Source of the DNA: Pseudomonas sp. R28(2017) | GTDB lineage: Bacteria; Pseudomonadota; Gammaproteobacteria; Pseudomonadales; Pseudomonadaceae | Direction: 5' to 3' | DNA: 64,000 nucleotides | Assembly (NCBI RefSeq): GCF_002112505.1 | Contig: NZ_NEHW01000001.1 | Coordinates: 62,001 to 126,000 of the forward strand | Shown: one piece after another, positions 1-8,166 of the stretch | How positions within the stretch are numbered: the stretch's first letter is position 1 | Layout: every line of letters begins with the position of its first letter | Notes under the pieces: model-generated | Database searches by the model: none | Told to the model about the DNA's origin: nothing | The model's input: the letters and a program-made list of their open reading frames with translations, nothing else | Position numbers and translations under genes: made by a program

Positions 1-395
1 ACGACAACTACTACGAAGCCGGCAAAGGCATCAACCGCTCGCTGGACCGTGAGCTGCTGGCCCAGACCCTCAACCTCAAGGCCAGCGTGCACCTGGACGA
101 GCTGACCGGCGAGGTGGACGTGCGCCTGAGCGGCAACAGCGACCCACAGACCCTGGAGCTGAACCTGATCTCGCCAACCCAGCCGGACAAGGACCGCAAG
201 GTGCTGCTCAGCCGGGTCGAGGCCGGGCGCTATGTCGGGCAAGTGGACGACAAGGTCGATGGCCGTCGCTTCGTTGAACTGCTGGGCAGCCAGGATGAGC
301 ACGTGTGGCGGTTGTTCGAGGAAGAGAAGGTCGAGCATGGCGTGACCTTGCAGCTGGGCGATGAAGCGCTGCAAGGTGCCGAACACCAACAGTAA
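1..395 (+). CDS. ccoH: FixH/CcoH cbb3 oxidase assembly protein (3' part)
   Basis: The window opens inside this gene; the reading frame starts at base 3 and ends at TAA 393-395, leaving about 130 residues. The N-terminal membrane anchor expected for the family lies outside. The visible part is a periplasmic FixH domain: it opens with DNYYEAGKGIN, a typical start of the soluble domain after the membrane helix, followed by a beta-rich stretch. FixH proteins assist assembly or copper loading of cbb3-type cytochrome c oxidase. The next gene is the copper ATPase ccoI, as in the usual fixGHIS order, which supports the call. Confidence 0.85.
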   Translation, partial: DNYYEAGKGINRSLDRELLAQTLNLKASVHLDELTGEVDVRLSGNSDPQTLELNLISPTQPDKDRKVLLSRVEAGRYVGQVDDKVDGRRFVELLGSQDEHVWRLFEEEKVEHGVTLQLGDEALQGAEHQQ

Positions 396-410
396 CCCGA
401 CATCATTCTC

Positions 411-499
411 TGTGGGAGCGGGCTTGCCCGCGAATGCGTCAGACCTGAAAACATCATTGCCTGAACCATCGCATTCGCGGGCAAGCCCGCTCCCACAGG
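411..499. repeat. REP pair, inverted
   Basis: Two REP units face each other: GTGGGAGCGGGCTTGCCCGC at 412-431 and its inverse near 476-497, with a short AT-richer spacer. The unit is itself an imperfect palindrome. It lies between ccoH and ccoI and may act as a transcript-stabilising or attenuating hairpin. Confidence 0.9.
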
Positions 500-533
500 G
501 ATATTCATCTGCCCCACCAGCCGTGCTTGCCTT

Positions 534-3005
534 ATGACTGAACCCACTCCCTGCTACCACTGCGCCCTGCCCGTCCCCAGCGGCAGCCGCTTCACCGCCG
601 TGGTCCTCGGCGAACCGCGGCAGTTCTGCTGCCCGGGTTGCCAGGCGGTGGCCGAGTCCATCGTCGCCGGTGGCCTGGAGCACTACTACCAGCACCGCAG
701 CGACAGCAGCGCCAACCCCGAAGCACTGCCCAGGCAGTTGCAGGACGAGCTGGCCCTGTACGACCGCAGCGATGTACAGCAGAACTTCGTCCGCCATGCC
801 GGCGAGCTCGCCGAAACCACCCTGCTGGTCGAGGGCATCAGCTGCGCCGCCTGCGGCTGGTTGATCGAAAAGCACCTGCGCAATCTGCCCGGCGTCGCCG
901 AAGCCCGCCTGAACCTGTCCAACCACCGCCTCCTGCTCAGCTGGGACGACCACCAGCTTGCGCTGTCCCGGCTGCTCGCCGAGCTGCGCCAGATCGGCTA
1001 TGCCGCACACCCGTACCAGCCCGACCAGGCCGCCGAGCAGCTCGCCAGGGAGAACCGCAGCGCCCTGCGCCGCCTGGGCGTGGCCGGGCTGCTGTGGTTC
1101 CAGGCGATGATGGCGACCATGGCCACCTGGCCGGAATTCAACATCGACCTGTCACCGGAGCTGCACACCATCCTGCGCTGGGTGGCGCTGTTCCTGACCA
1201 TACCCATCGTGTTCTACAGCTGCGCCCCGTTCTTCAAGGGCGCCGCACGCGACCTGCGCACCCGCCACCTGACCATGGACGTGTCGGTGTCGCTGGCCAT
1301 CGGCCTGGCCTTCGGCGCCGGTATCTGGACCGCCGTGACGGGCAGCGGCGAGCTGTACTTCGATACCGTCGGCATGTTCGCCCTGTTCCTGCTCACTGGC
1401 CGCTACCTCGAGCGCCGCGCCCGTGAGCGCACCGCCGCAGCCACCGCGCAGCTGGTCAACCTGCTGCCAGCCTCATGCCTGCGCCTGGACGGCTACGGGC
1501 GGGCCGAACGCATCCTGCTCGGCGAACTGCAGCGCGGTGACACCGTGCAGGTGCTGCCCGGCGCAGTGATCCCGGCCGACGGGCGCATCGTCGAAGGCCG
1601 CTCCAGCATCGACGAATCGCTGCTGACCGGCGAGTACCTGCCACAGCCACGGCAGGCCGGTGAGCGTGTCACCGGCGGCACGCTGAACGTCGAGAGCACG
1701 CTGAACGTGGAAGTCGAAGCCCTCGGCCATGACTCGCGCCTGTCGGCCATCGTCCGCCTGCTGGAACGCGCGCAGACCGAAAAACCGCGGCTGGCGGAGA
1801 TCGCCGACCGCGCCTCGCAGTACTTCCTGCTGTTCTCGCTGCTGGCCGCCGTGGCCATCGGCCTGTGGTGGTGGCACCTGGACCCGGTGCGGGCTTTCTG
1901 GATCGTCCTGGCCATGCTGGTGGCGACCTGCCCGTGCGCCCTGTCCCTGGCGACCCCGACCGCCCTCACCGCCGCCACGGGCACCCTGCACAAGCTCGGC
2001 CTGCTGGTGACCCGCGGCCATGTGCTGGAAGGCCTGAACCAGATCGACACGGTAATTTTCGACAAGACCGGCACCCTCACCGAAGGCCGCCTGACCCTGC
2101 GCAGCATCCGCCCGCTGGCGGCGCTGCCTGCCGACCGCTGCCTGGCCCTCGCCGCCGCCCTCGAGAACCGCTCCGAACACCCGATCGCCCGTGCCTTTGG
2201 CCGCACCGCAAGCCCCGCTGACGACGTCCAGACAATCCCGGGGCTCGGGCTCGAAGGCAAGGTCGACGGCCAGCCACTGCGCATCGGCCAGGCCACGTTC
2301 GTCTGTGCCCTGAGCGGCGCCGAAATCCCCGCCGTGCCGGAGCCTCGCGGCCAGTGGCTGCTGCTGGGCGACCGCCAGGGCCCGCTGGCCTGGTTCGGCC
2401 TCGACGATCGCCTGCGCGAGGATGCCCCGGCCCTGCTCGCCGCTTGCCAGGCACGTGGCTGGCGCACCTTGTTGCTGTCTGGCGACAGCTCGCCGATGGT
2501 CGCCGAAGTGGCCGCGCAACTGGGCATCGACCAGGCCATCGGCGGCCTGCGCCCGGACGACAAGCTGGACCGGCTCAAGGTGCTGCAGGCCTCCGGGCAC
2601 AAGGTCCTGATGCTTGGCGACGGGGTCAACGACGTGCCGGTGCTGGCCGCCGCCGACATCAGCATCGCCATGGGCAGCGCCACCGACCTGGCTAAGACCT
2701 GCGCCGACGCGGTGCTGCTGTCCAACCGCCTGCAGGCGCTGGTACAGGCTTTCGACCTGGCCCGCCGCACCCGCCGCAACATCCTCGAGAACCTGCTCTG
2801 GGCGACCCTGTATAATGGCCTCATGTTGCCGTTTGCCGCGCTTGGCTGGATCACCCCGGTGTGGGCGGCGATCGGCATGTCGGTCAGTTCGCTGATCGTG
2901 GTGCTCAATGCGCTGCGCCTGACCCGCCTACCGGCGGCAGCGGGCTTGCCCGCGAACGACACAGCCGCTTACGGAAGGAAGTCGCCATGCCCGCGCTCTA
3001 TGTGA
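534..3005 (+). CDS. ccoI: Copper-type P1B-ATPase CcoI/FixI for cbb3 oxidase maturation
   Basis: An 823-residue heavy-metal P-type ATPase that exports copper needed to assemble cbb3 cytochrome oxidase. The N-terminus has a cysteine-rich segment (C7, C10, C32, C33, C36), as in FixI proteins, followed by an HMA domain with the CxxC pair C104/C107 (GISCAACGW). The ion-translocating CPC motif is at 466-468 and the phosphorylated aspartate is D510 in DKTGT; the hinge motif GDGVNDVP follows. Several membrane helices lie in the expected places. The last roughly 22 residues read through a REP half-element (LPAAAGLPAND...), so the tail is probably non-conserved. Its 3' end overlaps the start of ccoS by 19 bases. 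Confidence 0.95.
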   Translation: MTEPTPCYHCALPVPSGSRFTAVVLGEPRQFCCPGCQAVAESIVAGGLEHYYQHRSDSSANPEALPRQLQDELALYDRSDVQQNFVRHAGELAETTLLVEGISCAACGWLIEKHLRNLPGVAEARLNLSNHRLLLSWDDHQLALSRLLAELRQIGYAAHPYQPDQAAEQLARENRSALRRLGVAGLLWFQAMMATMATWPEFNIDLSPELHTILRWVALFLTIPIVFYSCAPFFKGAARDLRTRHLTMDVSVSLAIGLAFGAGIWTAVTGSGELYFDTVGMFALFLLTGRYLERRARERTAAATAQLVNLLPASCLRLDGYGRAERILLGELQRGDTVQVLPGAVIPADGRIVEGRSSIDESLLTGEYLPQPRQAGERVTGGTLNVESTLNVEVEALGHDSRLSAIVRLLERAQTEKPRLAEIADRASQYFLLFSLLAAVAIGLWWWHLDPVRAFWIVLAMLVATCPCALSLATPTALTAATGTLHKLGLLVTRGHVLEGLNQIDTVIFDKTGTLTEGRLTLRSIRPLAALPADRCLALAAALENRSEHPIARAFGRTASPADDVQTIPGLGLEGKVDGQPLRIGQATFVCALSGAEIPAVPEPRGQWLLLGDRQGPLAWFGLDDRLREDAPALLAACQARGWRTLLLSGDSSPMVAEVAAQLGIDQAIGGLRPDDKLDRLKVLQASGHKVLMLGDGVNDVPVLAAADISIAMGSATDLAKTCADAVLLSNRLQALVQAFDLARRTRRNILENLLWATLYNGLMLPFAALGWITPVWAAIGMSVSSLIVVLNALRLTRLPAAAGLPANDTAAYGRKSPCPRSM
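2934..2956 (+). repeat. REP half-element inside the 3' end of ccoI
   Basis: The bases GCGGGCTTGCCCGCGAA at about 2939-2955 are the REP core. They are translated as AGLPAN near the C-terminus of ccoI, shortly before the ccoS start. Confidence 0.75.
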
Positions 3006-3202
3006 TGATCCCGGCCGCCCTGCTGCTGGTTGGCGTGGCCGTCTACATCTTCTTCTGGGCGGTGGACAGCGGCCAGTACGACGACCTCGAAAGCCCGGCC
3101 CACAGCATCCTGTTCGATGACCAGGATCCGCGCCACCAGGCCGCCGTCAAACCTGAAGAGACCCCAGCGCCAGACGACAAGGAAACGCCACCCCGTGCCT
3201 GA
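2987..3202 (+). CDS. ccoS: CcoS/FixS cbb3 oxidase maturation protein
   Basis: A 71-residue protein with one N-terminal membrane helix (about residues 4-27, MPALYVMIPAALLLVGVAVY) followed by the family signature FFWAVDSGQYDDLESPAHSILFDD. The rest is an acidic, proline-rich tail. FixS-family proteins are needed for active cbb3 oxidase, probably for cofactor insertion. The start ATG at 2987 follows GGAAGG, and lies within the 3' end of ccoI; the stop overlaps the GTG of the next gene, so the genes look translationally coupled. Confidence 0.92.
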   Translation: MPALYVMIPAALLLVGVAVYIFFWAVDSGQYDDLESPAHSILFDDQDPRHQAAVKPEETPAPDDKETPPRA

Positions 3203-3878
3203 CCTGCTTCCCCTGCTCGGCTCGGCACTGGTCCTCGGCCTGCTCGGCGGCGGCCATTGCCTGGGCATGTGCGGCGGCCTGATGGGCGCGCTGACCCTGG
3301 CCATCCCCGCGGAACAACGCAGCCGGCGCCTGCGCCTGCTGCTGGCCTACAACCTGGGGCGCATCCTCAGCTATGCCTGCGCCGGCCTGCTGCTGGGCCT
3401 GGCCGGCTGGGCGCTGGCCAGCAGCCCGGCGGCCATGGCCTTGCGCGTGGTGGCCGCGTTGCTGCTGATTGCCATGGGCCTGTACCTGGCCGGCTGGTGG
3501 AGCGGACTGACCCGCATCGAAGCACTGGGCCGCGGGCTGTGGCGGCATATCCAGCCCGTGGCCTCGCGCCTGATGCCGGTGTCCAGCATGCCCCGCGCCC
3601 TGCTGCTGGGGGCGCTGTGGGGCTGGTTGCCGTGCGGCCTGGTGTACAGCACCTTGCTGTGGGCCGCCAGCCAGGGCAACGCCGGCTACAGCGCAACGTT
3701 GATGCTGGCGTTCGGGCTGGGTACCTGGCCGATACTGCTGGCCACGGGGCTGGCGGCGGAGCGGGTAAACGCCTTGTTGAGGCGGCGCAGTGTGCGCATG
3801 GCCGGTGGTGTACTGGTGATCCTGTTTGGTATCTGGACCTTGCCTGGCCCTCACCAGCACTGGCTCATGGGCCATTGA
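3195..3878 (+). CDS. SafE/TauE-type membrane protein of the cco cluster
   Basis: A 227-residue polytopic membrane protein starting with GTG at 3195, overlapping ccoS by 8 bases. It carries the motif GGGHCLGMCGGLMGAL near the N-terminus and a matching GWLPCGLVY segment in the second half, both typical of the sulfite exporter TauE/SafE-like family found beside ccoHIS (the urease-accessory UreH-like group). About six hydrophobic helices can be seen. The H-C-x-x-x-C and P-C motifs suggest metal, probably copper, handling in cbb3 maturation, but this is inference from family and position. Confidence 0.85.
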   Translation: MPDLLPLLGSALVLGLLGGGHCLGMCGGLMGALTLAIPAEQRSRRLRLLLAYNLGRILSYACAGLLLGLAGWALASSPAAMALRVVAALLLIAMGLYLAGWWSGLTRIEALGRGLWRHIQPVASRLMPVSSMPRALLLGALWGWLPCGLVYSTLLWAASQGNAGYSATLMLAFGLGTWPILLATGLAAERVNALLRRRSVRMAGGVLVILFGIWTLPGPHQHWLMGH

Positions 3879-3906
3879 TGGGGCCGCGTTGCGGCCTGTG
3901 ACGACC

Positions 3907-3948
3907 CTGTGGGAGCGGGCTTGCCCGCGAATGGGCTGCAAAGCAGCC
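3907..3948 (+). repeat. Single REP unit
   Basis: One REP unit (GTGGGAGCGGGCTTGCCCGC) followed by ATGGGCTGCAAAGCAGCCCC, an extra small hairpin. It lies between the SafE-like gene and hemN and may separate the two transcripts. Confidence 0.85.
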
Positions 3949-3958
3949 CCTGCCTGCC

Positions 3959-3972
3959 TTGATACAAATCAA
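3959..3972 (+). promoter_or_regulatory. ANR/FNR box upstream of hemN
   Basis: TTGATACAAATCAA is an exact match to the FNR/ANR consensus TTGAT-N4-ATCAA. It is centred about 70 bases before the hemN ATG at 4035, in a position suited to oxygen-limited activation. The anr gene itself lies just downstream of hemN. Confidence 0.9.
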
Positions 3973-4034
3973 CACAGTTTCCTACAGACGACCATAGACT
4001 CCGGACACTGCTGCATTATCCGGGGACCGCCCAC

Positions 4035-5417
4035 ATGCTCGACGACCTACGTTGGGATGCCGACCTGATCCGCCGCTACGATCTCGCCGGCCCGCGCTAC
4101 ACCTCCTACCCGACCGCCGTGCAACTGCACAGCGAGGTAGGCTCGTTCGACCTGCTCCACGCACTGCGCGAGAGCCGCCGGGCCGTGCGCCCGCTGTCGC
4201 TGTACGTGCACGTGCCGTTTTGCGCCAACATCTGCTACTACTGCGCCTGCAACAAGGTCATCACCAAGGACCGCGGCCGCGCCGCGCCTTACCTGCAGCG
4301 CCTGGAGCAGGAGGTTCAGCTGATCGCCTGCCACCTGGACCCTAAACAGCGTGTTGAGCAACTGCATTTCGGCGGCGGTACGCCGACTTTCCTCAGCCAC
4401 GTGGAACTGCGCCAGCTGATGGCCACCCTGCGCCAGCACTTCAACCTGCTGGAGGACGACTCCGGTGACTACGGCATCGAGATCGACCCGCGCGAAGCCG
4501 ACTGGTCGACCATGGGCCTGCTCCGCGAACTGGGCTTCAACCGCGTCAGCCTCGGCGTGCAGGACCTCGACCCGGCCGTGCAGCGTGCAGTCAACCGCCT
4601 GCAGAGCCTGGAGCAGACGCGCACCTTGATCGAGGCAGCACGCACCCTGCAATTTCGCTCGGTCAACCTCGACCTGATCTACGGCCTGCCCAGACAGACC
4701 GTGGAAGGCTTCGCCCGCACTGTCGACGAAGTGATCCGCCTGCAACCCGACCGCCTCTCGGTGTTCAACTACGCCCACCTGCCCGAGCGCTTCATGCCGC
4801 AGCGGCGCATCGACAGCAACGAGCTGCCGGCCCCGGCGGTAAAGCTGGAGATGTTGCATAACACCATCGAGCAACTGACCGCCGCCGGCTACCGCTACAT
4901 CGGCATGGACCATTTCGCCCTGCCCGACGACGAGCTGGCGATCGCCCAGGAGGAAGGCACCCTGCAGCGCAACTTCCAGGGCTACACCACCCACGGCCAT
5001 TGCGACCTGATCGGCCTGGGGGTATCGGCGATCAGCCAGATCGGCGACCTGTACTGCCAGAACAGCAGCGACCTCAATACCTACCAGGACACCTTGTCCA
5101 ACGCCCAGCTGGCAACCCAGCGCGGGCTGGTCTGCAACCAGGACGACCGCCTGCGCCGGGCAGTGATCCAGCAACTGATCTGCCATTTCGAACTGGACTT
5201 CGAGCCGATCGAGGAGGCCTTTACCATCGATTTCCGTGGGTATTTCAACGATCTCTGGCCAGAATTGCAGCGCATGCAGCGCGACGGCCTGATCAGCCTC
5301 GACCACAAGGGCATCCGCATCCTGCCGGCAGGGCGCTTGCTGGCGCGTTCGGTGTGCATGGTGTTCGACGCCTACCTGGCGATGCACAACCGCCAGCGTT
5401 TCTCCCGGGTGATCTGA
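4035..5417 (+). CDS. hemN: Oxygen-independent coproporphyrinogen III oxidase HemN
   Basis: A 460-residue radical SAM enzyme that converts coproporphyrinogen III to protoporphyrinogen IX without oxygen. The 4Fe-4S binding cysteines are C63, C67 and C70 with the extra HemN-type C72 (PFCANICYYCAC). The N-terminal GPRYTSYPTA motif and the GGGTPTFL segment are typical of true HemN rather than HemW. A perfect ANR box lies 62 bases upstream, so anaerobic induction is expected. Co-location with cbb3 assembly genes and anr is standard in Pseudomonas. Confidence 0.97.
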   Translation: MLDDLRWDADLIRRYDLAGPRYTSYPTAVQLHSEVGSFDLLHALRESRRAVRPLSLYVHVPFCANICYYCACNKVITKDRGRAAPYLQRLEQEVQLIACHLDPKQRVEQLHFGGGTPTFLSHVELRQLMATLRQHFNLLEDDSGDYGIEIDPREADWSTMGLLRELGFNRVSLGVQDLDPAVQRAVNRLQSLEQTRTLIEAARTLQFRSVNLDLIYGLPRQTVEGFARTVDEVIRLQPDRLSVFNYAHLPERFMPQRRIDSNELPAPAVKLEMLHNTIEQLTAAGYRYIGMDHFALPDDELAIAQEEGTLQRNFQGYTTHGHCDLIGLGVSAISQIGDLYCQNSSDLNTYQDTLSNAQLATQRGLVCNQDDRLRRAVIQQLICHFELDFEPIEEAFTIDFRGYFNDLWPELQRMQRDGLISLDHKGIRILPAGRLLARSVCMVFDAYLAMHNRQRFSRVI

Positions 5418-5603
5418 ACGGCGAGTCGATCAACCGCATGGACAACCCTGCCTGCCAGGCACACTATGGGCACACAAGGACTCCCGGCACTGACCCTGCC
5501 GGGGTTACGCCAGTTCGCACCATCCTAGCGGACACTGGCCTACACCCGCTGTCGTGAGTTACCCTTACGACTTATGTGTGCTTTCCCACAAGGATCGATT
5601 CAA

Positions 5604-6338
5604 ATGTCCGAGCCAGTCAAACTGCGCGCTCACAACCAGGCCCATTGCAAGGACTGCAGCCTGGCCCCCCTGTGCCTGCCTCTTTCGCTCAACCTGGAAG
5701 ACATGGATGCACTGGATGAAATCGTCAAGCGCGGGCGCCCGCTGAAGAAAGGCGAGTTCCTGTTCCGCCAGGGCGACAATTTTGGCTCGGTTTACGCCGT
5801 ACGTTCCGGCGCCCTCAAGACCTTCAGCCTGAGCGACAGCGGCGAAGAACAGATCACCGGCTTCCACCTGCCCAGCGAGCTGGTCGGCCTGTCCGGCATG
5901 GACACCGAGGCCTACCCGGTGTCGGCCCAGGCCCAGGAAACCACCTCGGTCTGTGAAATCCCCTTCGAGCGCCTCGATGAGCTCTCGGTACAGCTGCCAC
6001 AGCTGCGTCGCCAGCTGATGCGGGTGATGAGCCGGGAAATCCGCGACGACCAGCAGATGATGCTGCTGCTGTCGAAGAAGACCGCCGACGAACGCATCGC
6101 CACCTTCCTGGTCAACCTGTCCGCGCGCTTTCGCGCCCGCGGCTACTCGGCCAACCAGTTCCGCCTGAGCATGTCGCGCAACGAGATCGGCAACTACCTG
6201 GGGCTGGCGGTGGAGACCGTGTCGCGGGTGTTCACCCGCTTCCAGCAAAACGGCCTGATCCGCGCCGAAGGCAAGGAAGTGCATATCCTCGACCCGATCC
6301 AGCTGTGCGCGCTGGCCGGCGGTGCAATCGAGGCCTGA
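5604..6338 (+). CDS. anr: ANR, FNR-type oxygen-sensing transcription regulator
   Basis: A 244-residue Crp/Fnr-family regulator. The N-terminal cysteines C15, C18 and C24 together with C117 match the four ligands of the oxygen-labile 4Fe-4S cluster of FNR. The cyclic-nucleotide-binding fold follows, and the C-terminal helix-turn-helix contains [11 protein letters not shown], the recognition helix that reads TTGAT half-sites. The chosen ATG at 5604 gives the normal length; an in-frame ATG 30 bases earlier would add an unconserved leader. It probably activates hemN through the box at 3959 and the cbb3 genes. Confidence 0.96.
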   Translation: MSEPVKLRAHNQAHCKDCSLAPLCLPLSLNLEDMDALDEIVKRGRPLKKGEFLFRQGDNFGSVYAVRSGALKTFSLSDSGEEQITGFHLPSELVGLSGMDTEAYPVSAQAQETTSVCEIPFERLDELSVQLPQLRRQLMRVMSREIRDDQQMMLLLSKKTADERIATFLVNLSARFRARGYSANQFRLSMSRNEIGNYLGLAVETVSRVFTRFQQNGLIRAEGKEVHILDPIQLCALAGGAIEA

Positions 6339-6393
6339 GGCCAGCGTTTAGCGGGTATACTTGGGCATTCGTTTTCCCAGGATACCCGCAACA

Positions 6394-6942
6394 ATGCACA
6401 GCGACGCCTTCGACCTCAAAGCCCTGATCCGCCCGGTAGTGGACTTCCCCAAGCCCGGCGTGATCTTCCGCGACATCACCCCGCTGTTCCAGTCGCCGCG
6501 CGGGCTGCGCTATGTGGCCGACCAGTTCATCGAGCGCTACGTCGAGGCTGAGTTCAGCCACATCGGCGCCATGGACGCGCGTGGTTTCCTGATCGGCTCG
6601 ATCATCGCCCACCAGCTGAACAAGCCGCTGATCCTGTTCCGCAAACAAGGCAAGCTGCCGGCTGACGTATTGAGCGAGGGTTACCAGACCGAATACGGCG
6701 AGGCCTTCCTGGAAGTGCATGCCGACAGCCTGTGCGAAGGCGATTCGGTGCTGATCTTCGATGACCTGATTGCCACCGGTGGCACCCTGCTGGCCGCAGC
6801 CAACCTGGTGCGTCGCACCGGGGCACAGGTGTTCGAAGCGGCGGCGATCATCGACCTGCCCGAGCTGGATGGCTCGCGCCGGCTGCAGGCGGCCGGGGTG
6901 CCGACCTTCTGCCTGACCGAGTTTTCCCTGAGCGAATACTGA
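6394..6942 (+). CDS. apt: Adenine phosphoribosyltransferase
   Basis: A 182-residue purine salvage enzyme that makes AMP from adenine and PRPP. It has the PRPP-binding loop [14 protein letters not shown] near residue 120 and the conserved N-terminal [16 protein letters not shown] segment, which marks Apt rather than Hpt. The start at 6394 follows a weak AGGAT ribosome site; an earlier in-frame ATG would add 11 residues without conservation. It is transcribed away from recR, which converges from the other side. Confidence 0.96.
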
Positions 6943-6967
6943 TTGCTGCCGGGGGCGCTTTGCGCCC

Positions 6968-7052
6968 CATTCGCGGGCACGCCCGCTCCCACAGGATTAC
7001 CGCAGGCCTGAGGGCAACACTGTACCTGTGGGAGCGGGCGTGCCCGCGAATG
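6968..7052. repeat. REP pair, inverted
   Basis: Two REP units of the GCGGGCGTGCCCGC variant face each other between the convergent apt and recR genes. The outer flanks (GCGCCCCATTCGCGG and the inverse) are also complementary. It probably serves as a bidirectional transcript end. Confidence 0.88.
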
Positions 7053-7075
7053 GGCTGCGACGCAGCCCCGCGAAA

Positions 7076-7678
7076 TTACAGAGAGATTGGCTTGCGCCCG
7101 GCAAAAGCATGAGCCAAAGTGCCGCCATCGACCAGCTCCAGCTCCCCACCCAGCGGCACGCCATGGGCGATCCGCGACGCCACCACGCCTTTTTCGGCCA
7201 GCAACTGGGCGATGTAATGCGCCGTGGCCTCCCCTTCCACGGTCGGGTTGGTCGCCAGTATCACTTCGGTGATACTGCCCTGCTCCTCGATCCGCGCCAT
7301 CAGCTGCGGCACGCCGATCGCCTCAGGCCCCAGGCCATCGAGCGGCGACAAGTGCCCCTTGAGCACGAAGTAGCGCCCGCGGTAGCCGGTCTGCTCCACC
7401 GCATACACGTCCATCGGCCCTTCCACCACGCACAGCTGCGTGTCGTCACGACGCGGGTCGCTGCACTGCGGGCACAGCTCCTGCTCGGTCAGGGTACGGC
7501 ACTGGCGGCAATGGCCAACGCCCTCCATGGCCTGGCTCAGGGCCTGAGCCAGGCGGGTGCCGCCGCTGCGGTCACGCTCCAGCAGTTGCAGGGCCATGCG
7601 CTGGGCGGTTTTCTGGCCGACGCCGGGCAAGATGCGCAAGGCATCGATCAATTGGCGGATCAGGGGGCTGAAGCTCAT
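7076..7678 (-). CDS. recR: Recombination mediator RecR
   Basis: A 200-residue protein of the RecFOR pathway, which loads RecA at gaps. An N-terminal helix-hairpin-helix ([16 protein letters not shown]) is followed by a four-cysteine zinc finger (C57, C60, C69, C72) and a Toprim domain containing VVEGPMD. Length and domain order are normal. It lies downstream of ybaB and dnaX on the same strand, the usual dnaX-ybaB-recR arrangement. Confidence 0.97.
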   Translation of the reverse strand: MSFSPLIRQLIDALRILPGVGQKTAQRMALQLLERDRSGGTRLAQALSQAMEGVGHCRQCRTLTEQELCPQCSDPRRDDTQLCVVEGPMDVYAVEQTGYRGRYFVLKGHLSPLDGLGPEAIGVPQLMARIEEQGSITEVILATNPTVEGEATAHYIAQLLAEKGVVASRIAHGVPLGGELELVDGGTLAHAFAGRKPISL

Positions 7679-7766
7679 GTATACAGGCCTGCAAATTCAG
7701 GAAACACAATGAACAAGGGAGCAACGACCGCATGGCCGTTACTCCCCATTTTGAAGCGAAGACCGA

Positions 7767-8102
7767 TCAGAACGGCATCTTGAAGCCTGGTGGCAGCTGC
7801 ATGCCAGCGGTCATGCCGCCCATTTTTTCCTGGCTGTTCTGCTCGATCTTGCGCACGGCGTCGTTCAGCGCAGCGGCGATCAGGTCTTCCAGCACTTCCT
7901 TGTCGTCCTCATCGGTCGACATCAGGCTCTGGTCGATGCTGACACGCTTGACGTCGTGACGACCGGTCATCACCACGCTCACCAGGCCGCCACCGGACTG
8001 GCCGGTGACTTCGGCGTTGGCCAGCTCTTCCTGCATCTTCTGCATCTTTTCCTGCATCTGCTGGGCCTGCTTCATCAGGCCGGCCATGCCACCTTTCATC
8101 AT
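7767..8102 (-). CDS. ybaB: YbaB/EbfC nucleoid-associated protein
   Basis: A 111-residue small DNA-binding protein of the YbaB/EbfC family. It starts [20 protein letters not shown], a methionine- and glutamine-rich helix typical of the family, and ends with a PPGFKMPF tail. GAGGT lies 12 bases before the double ATG at 8102; a longer frame beginning 24 bases upstream is less likely. It lies between dnaX and recR and is presumably co-transcribed with them. Confidence 0.95.
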   Translation of the reverse strand: MMKGGMAGLMKQAQQMQEKMQKMQEELANAEVTGQSGGGLVSVVMTGRHDVKRVSIDQSLMSTDEDDKEVLEDLIAAALNDAVRKIEQNSQEKMGGMTAGMQLPPGFKMPF

Positions 8103-8166
8103 GGGGGTATACCTCGATTGGGTCATGTGATGCGGCCCTGCACGGGGCCGGCCGCATGGTTATCGG

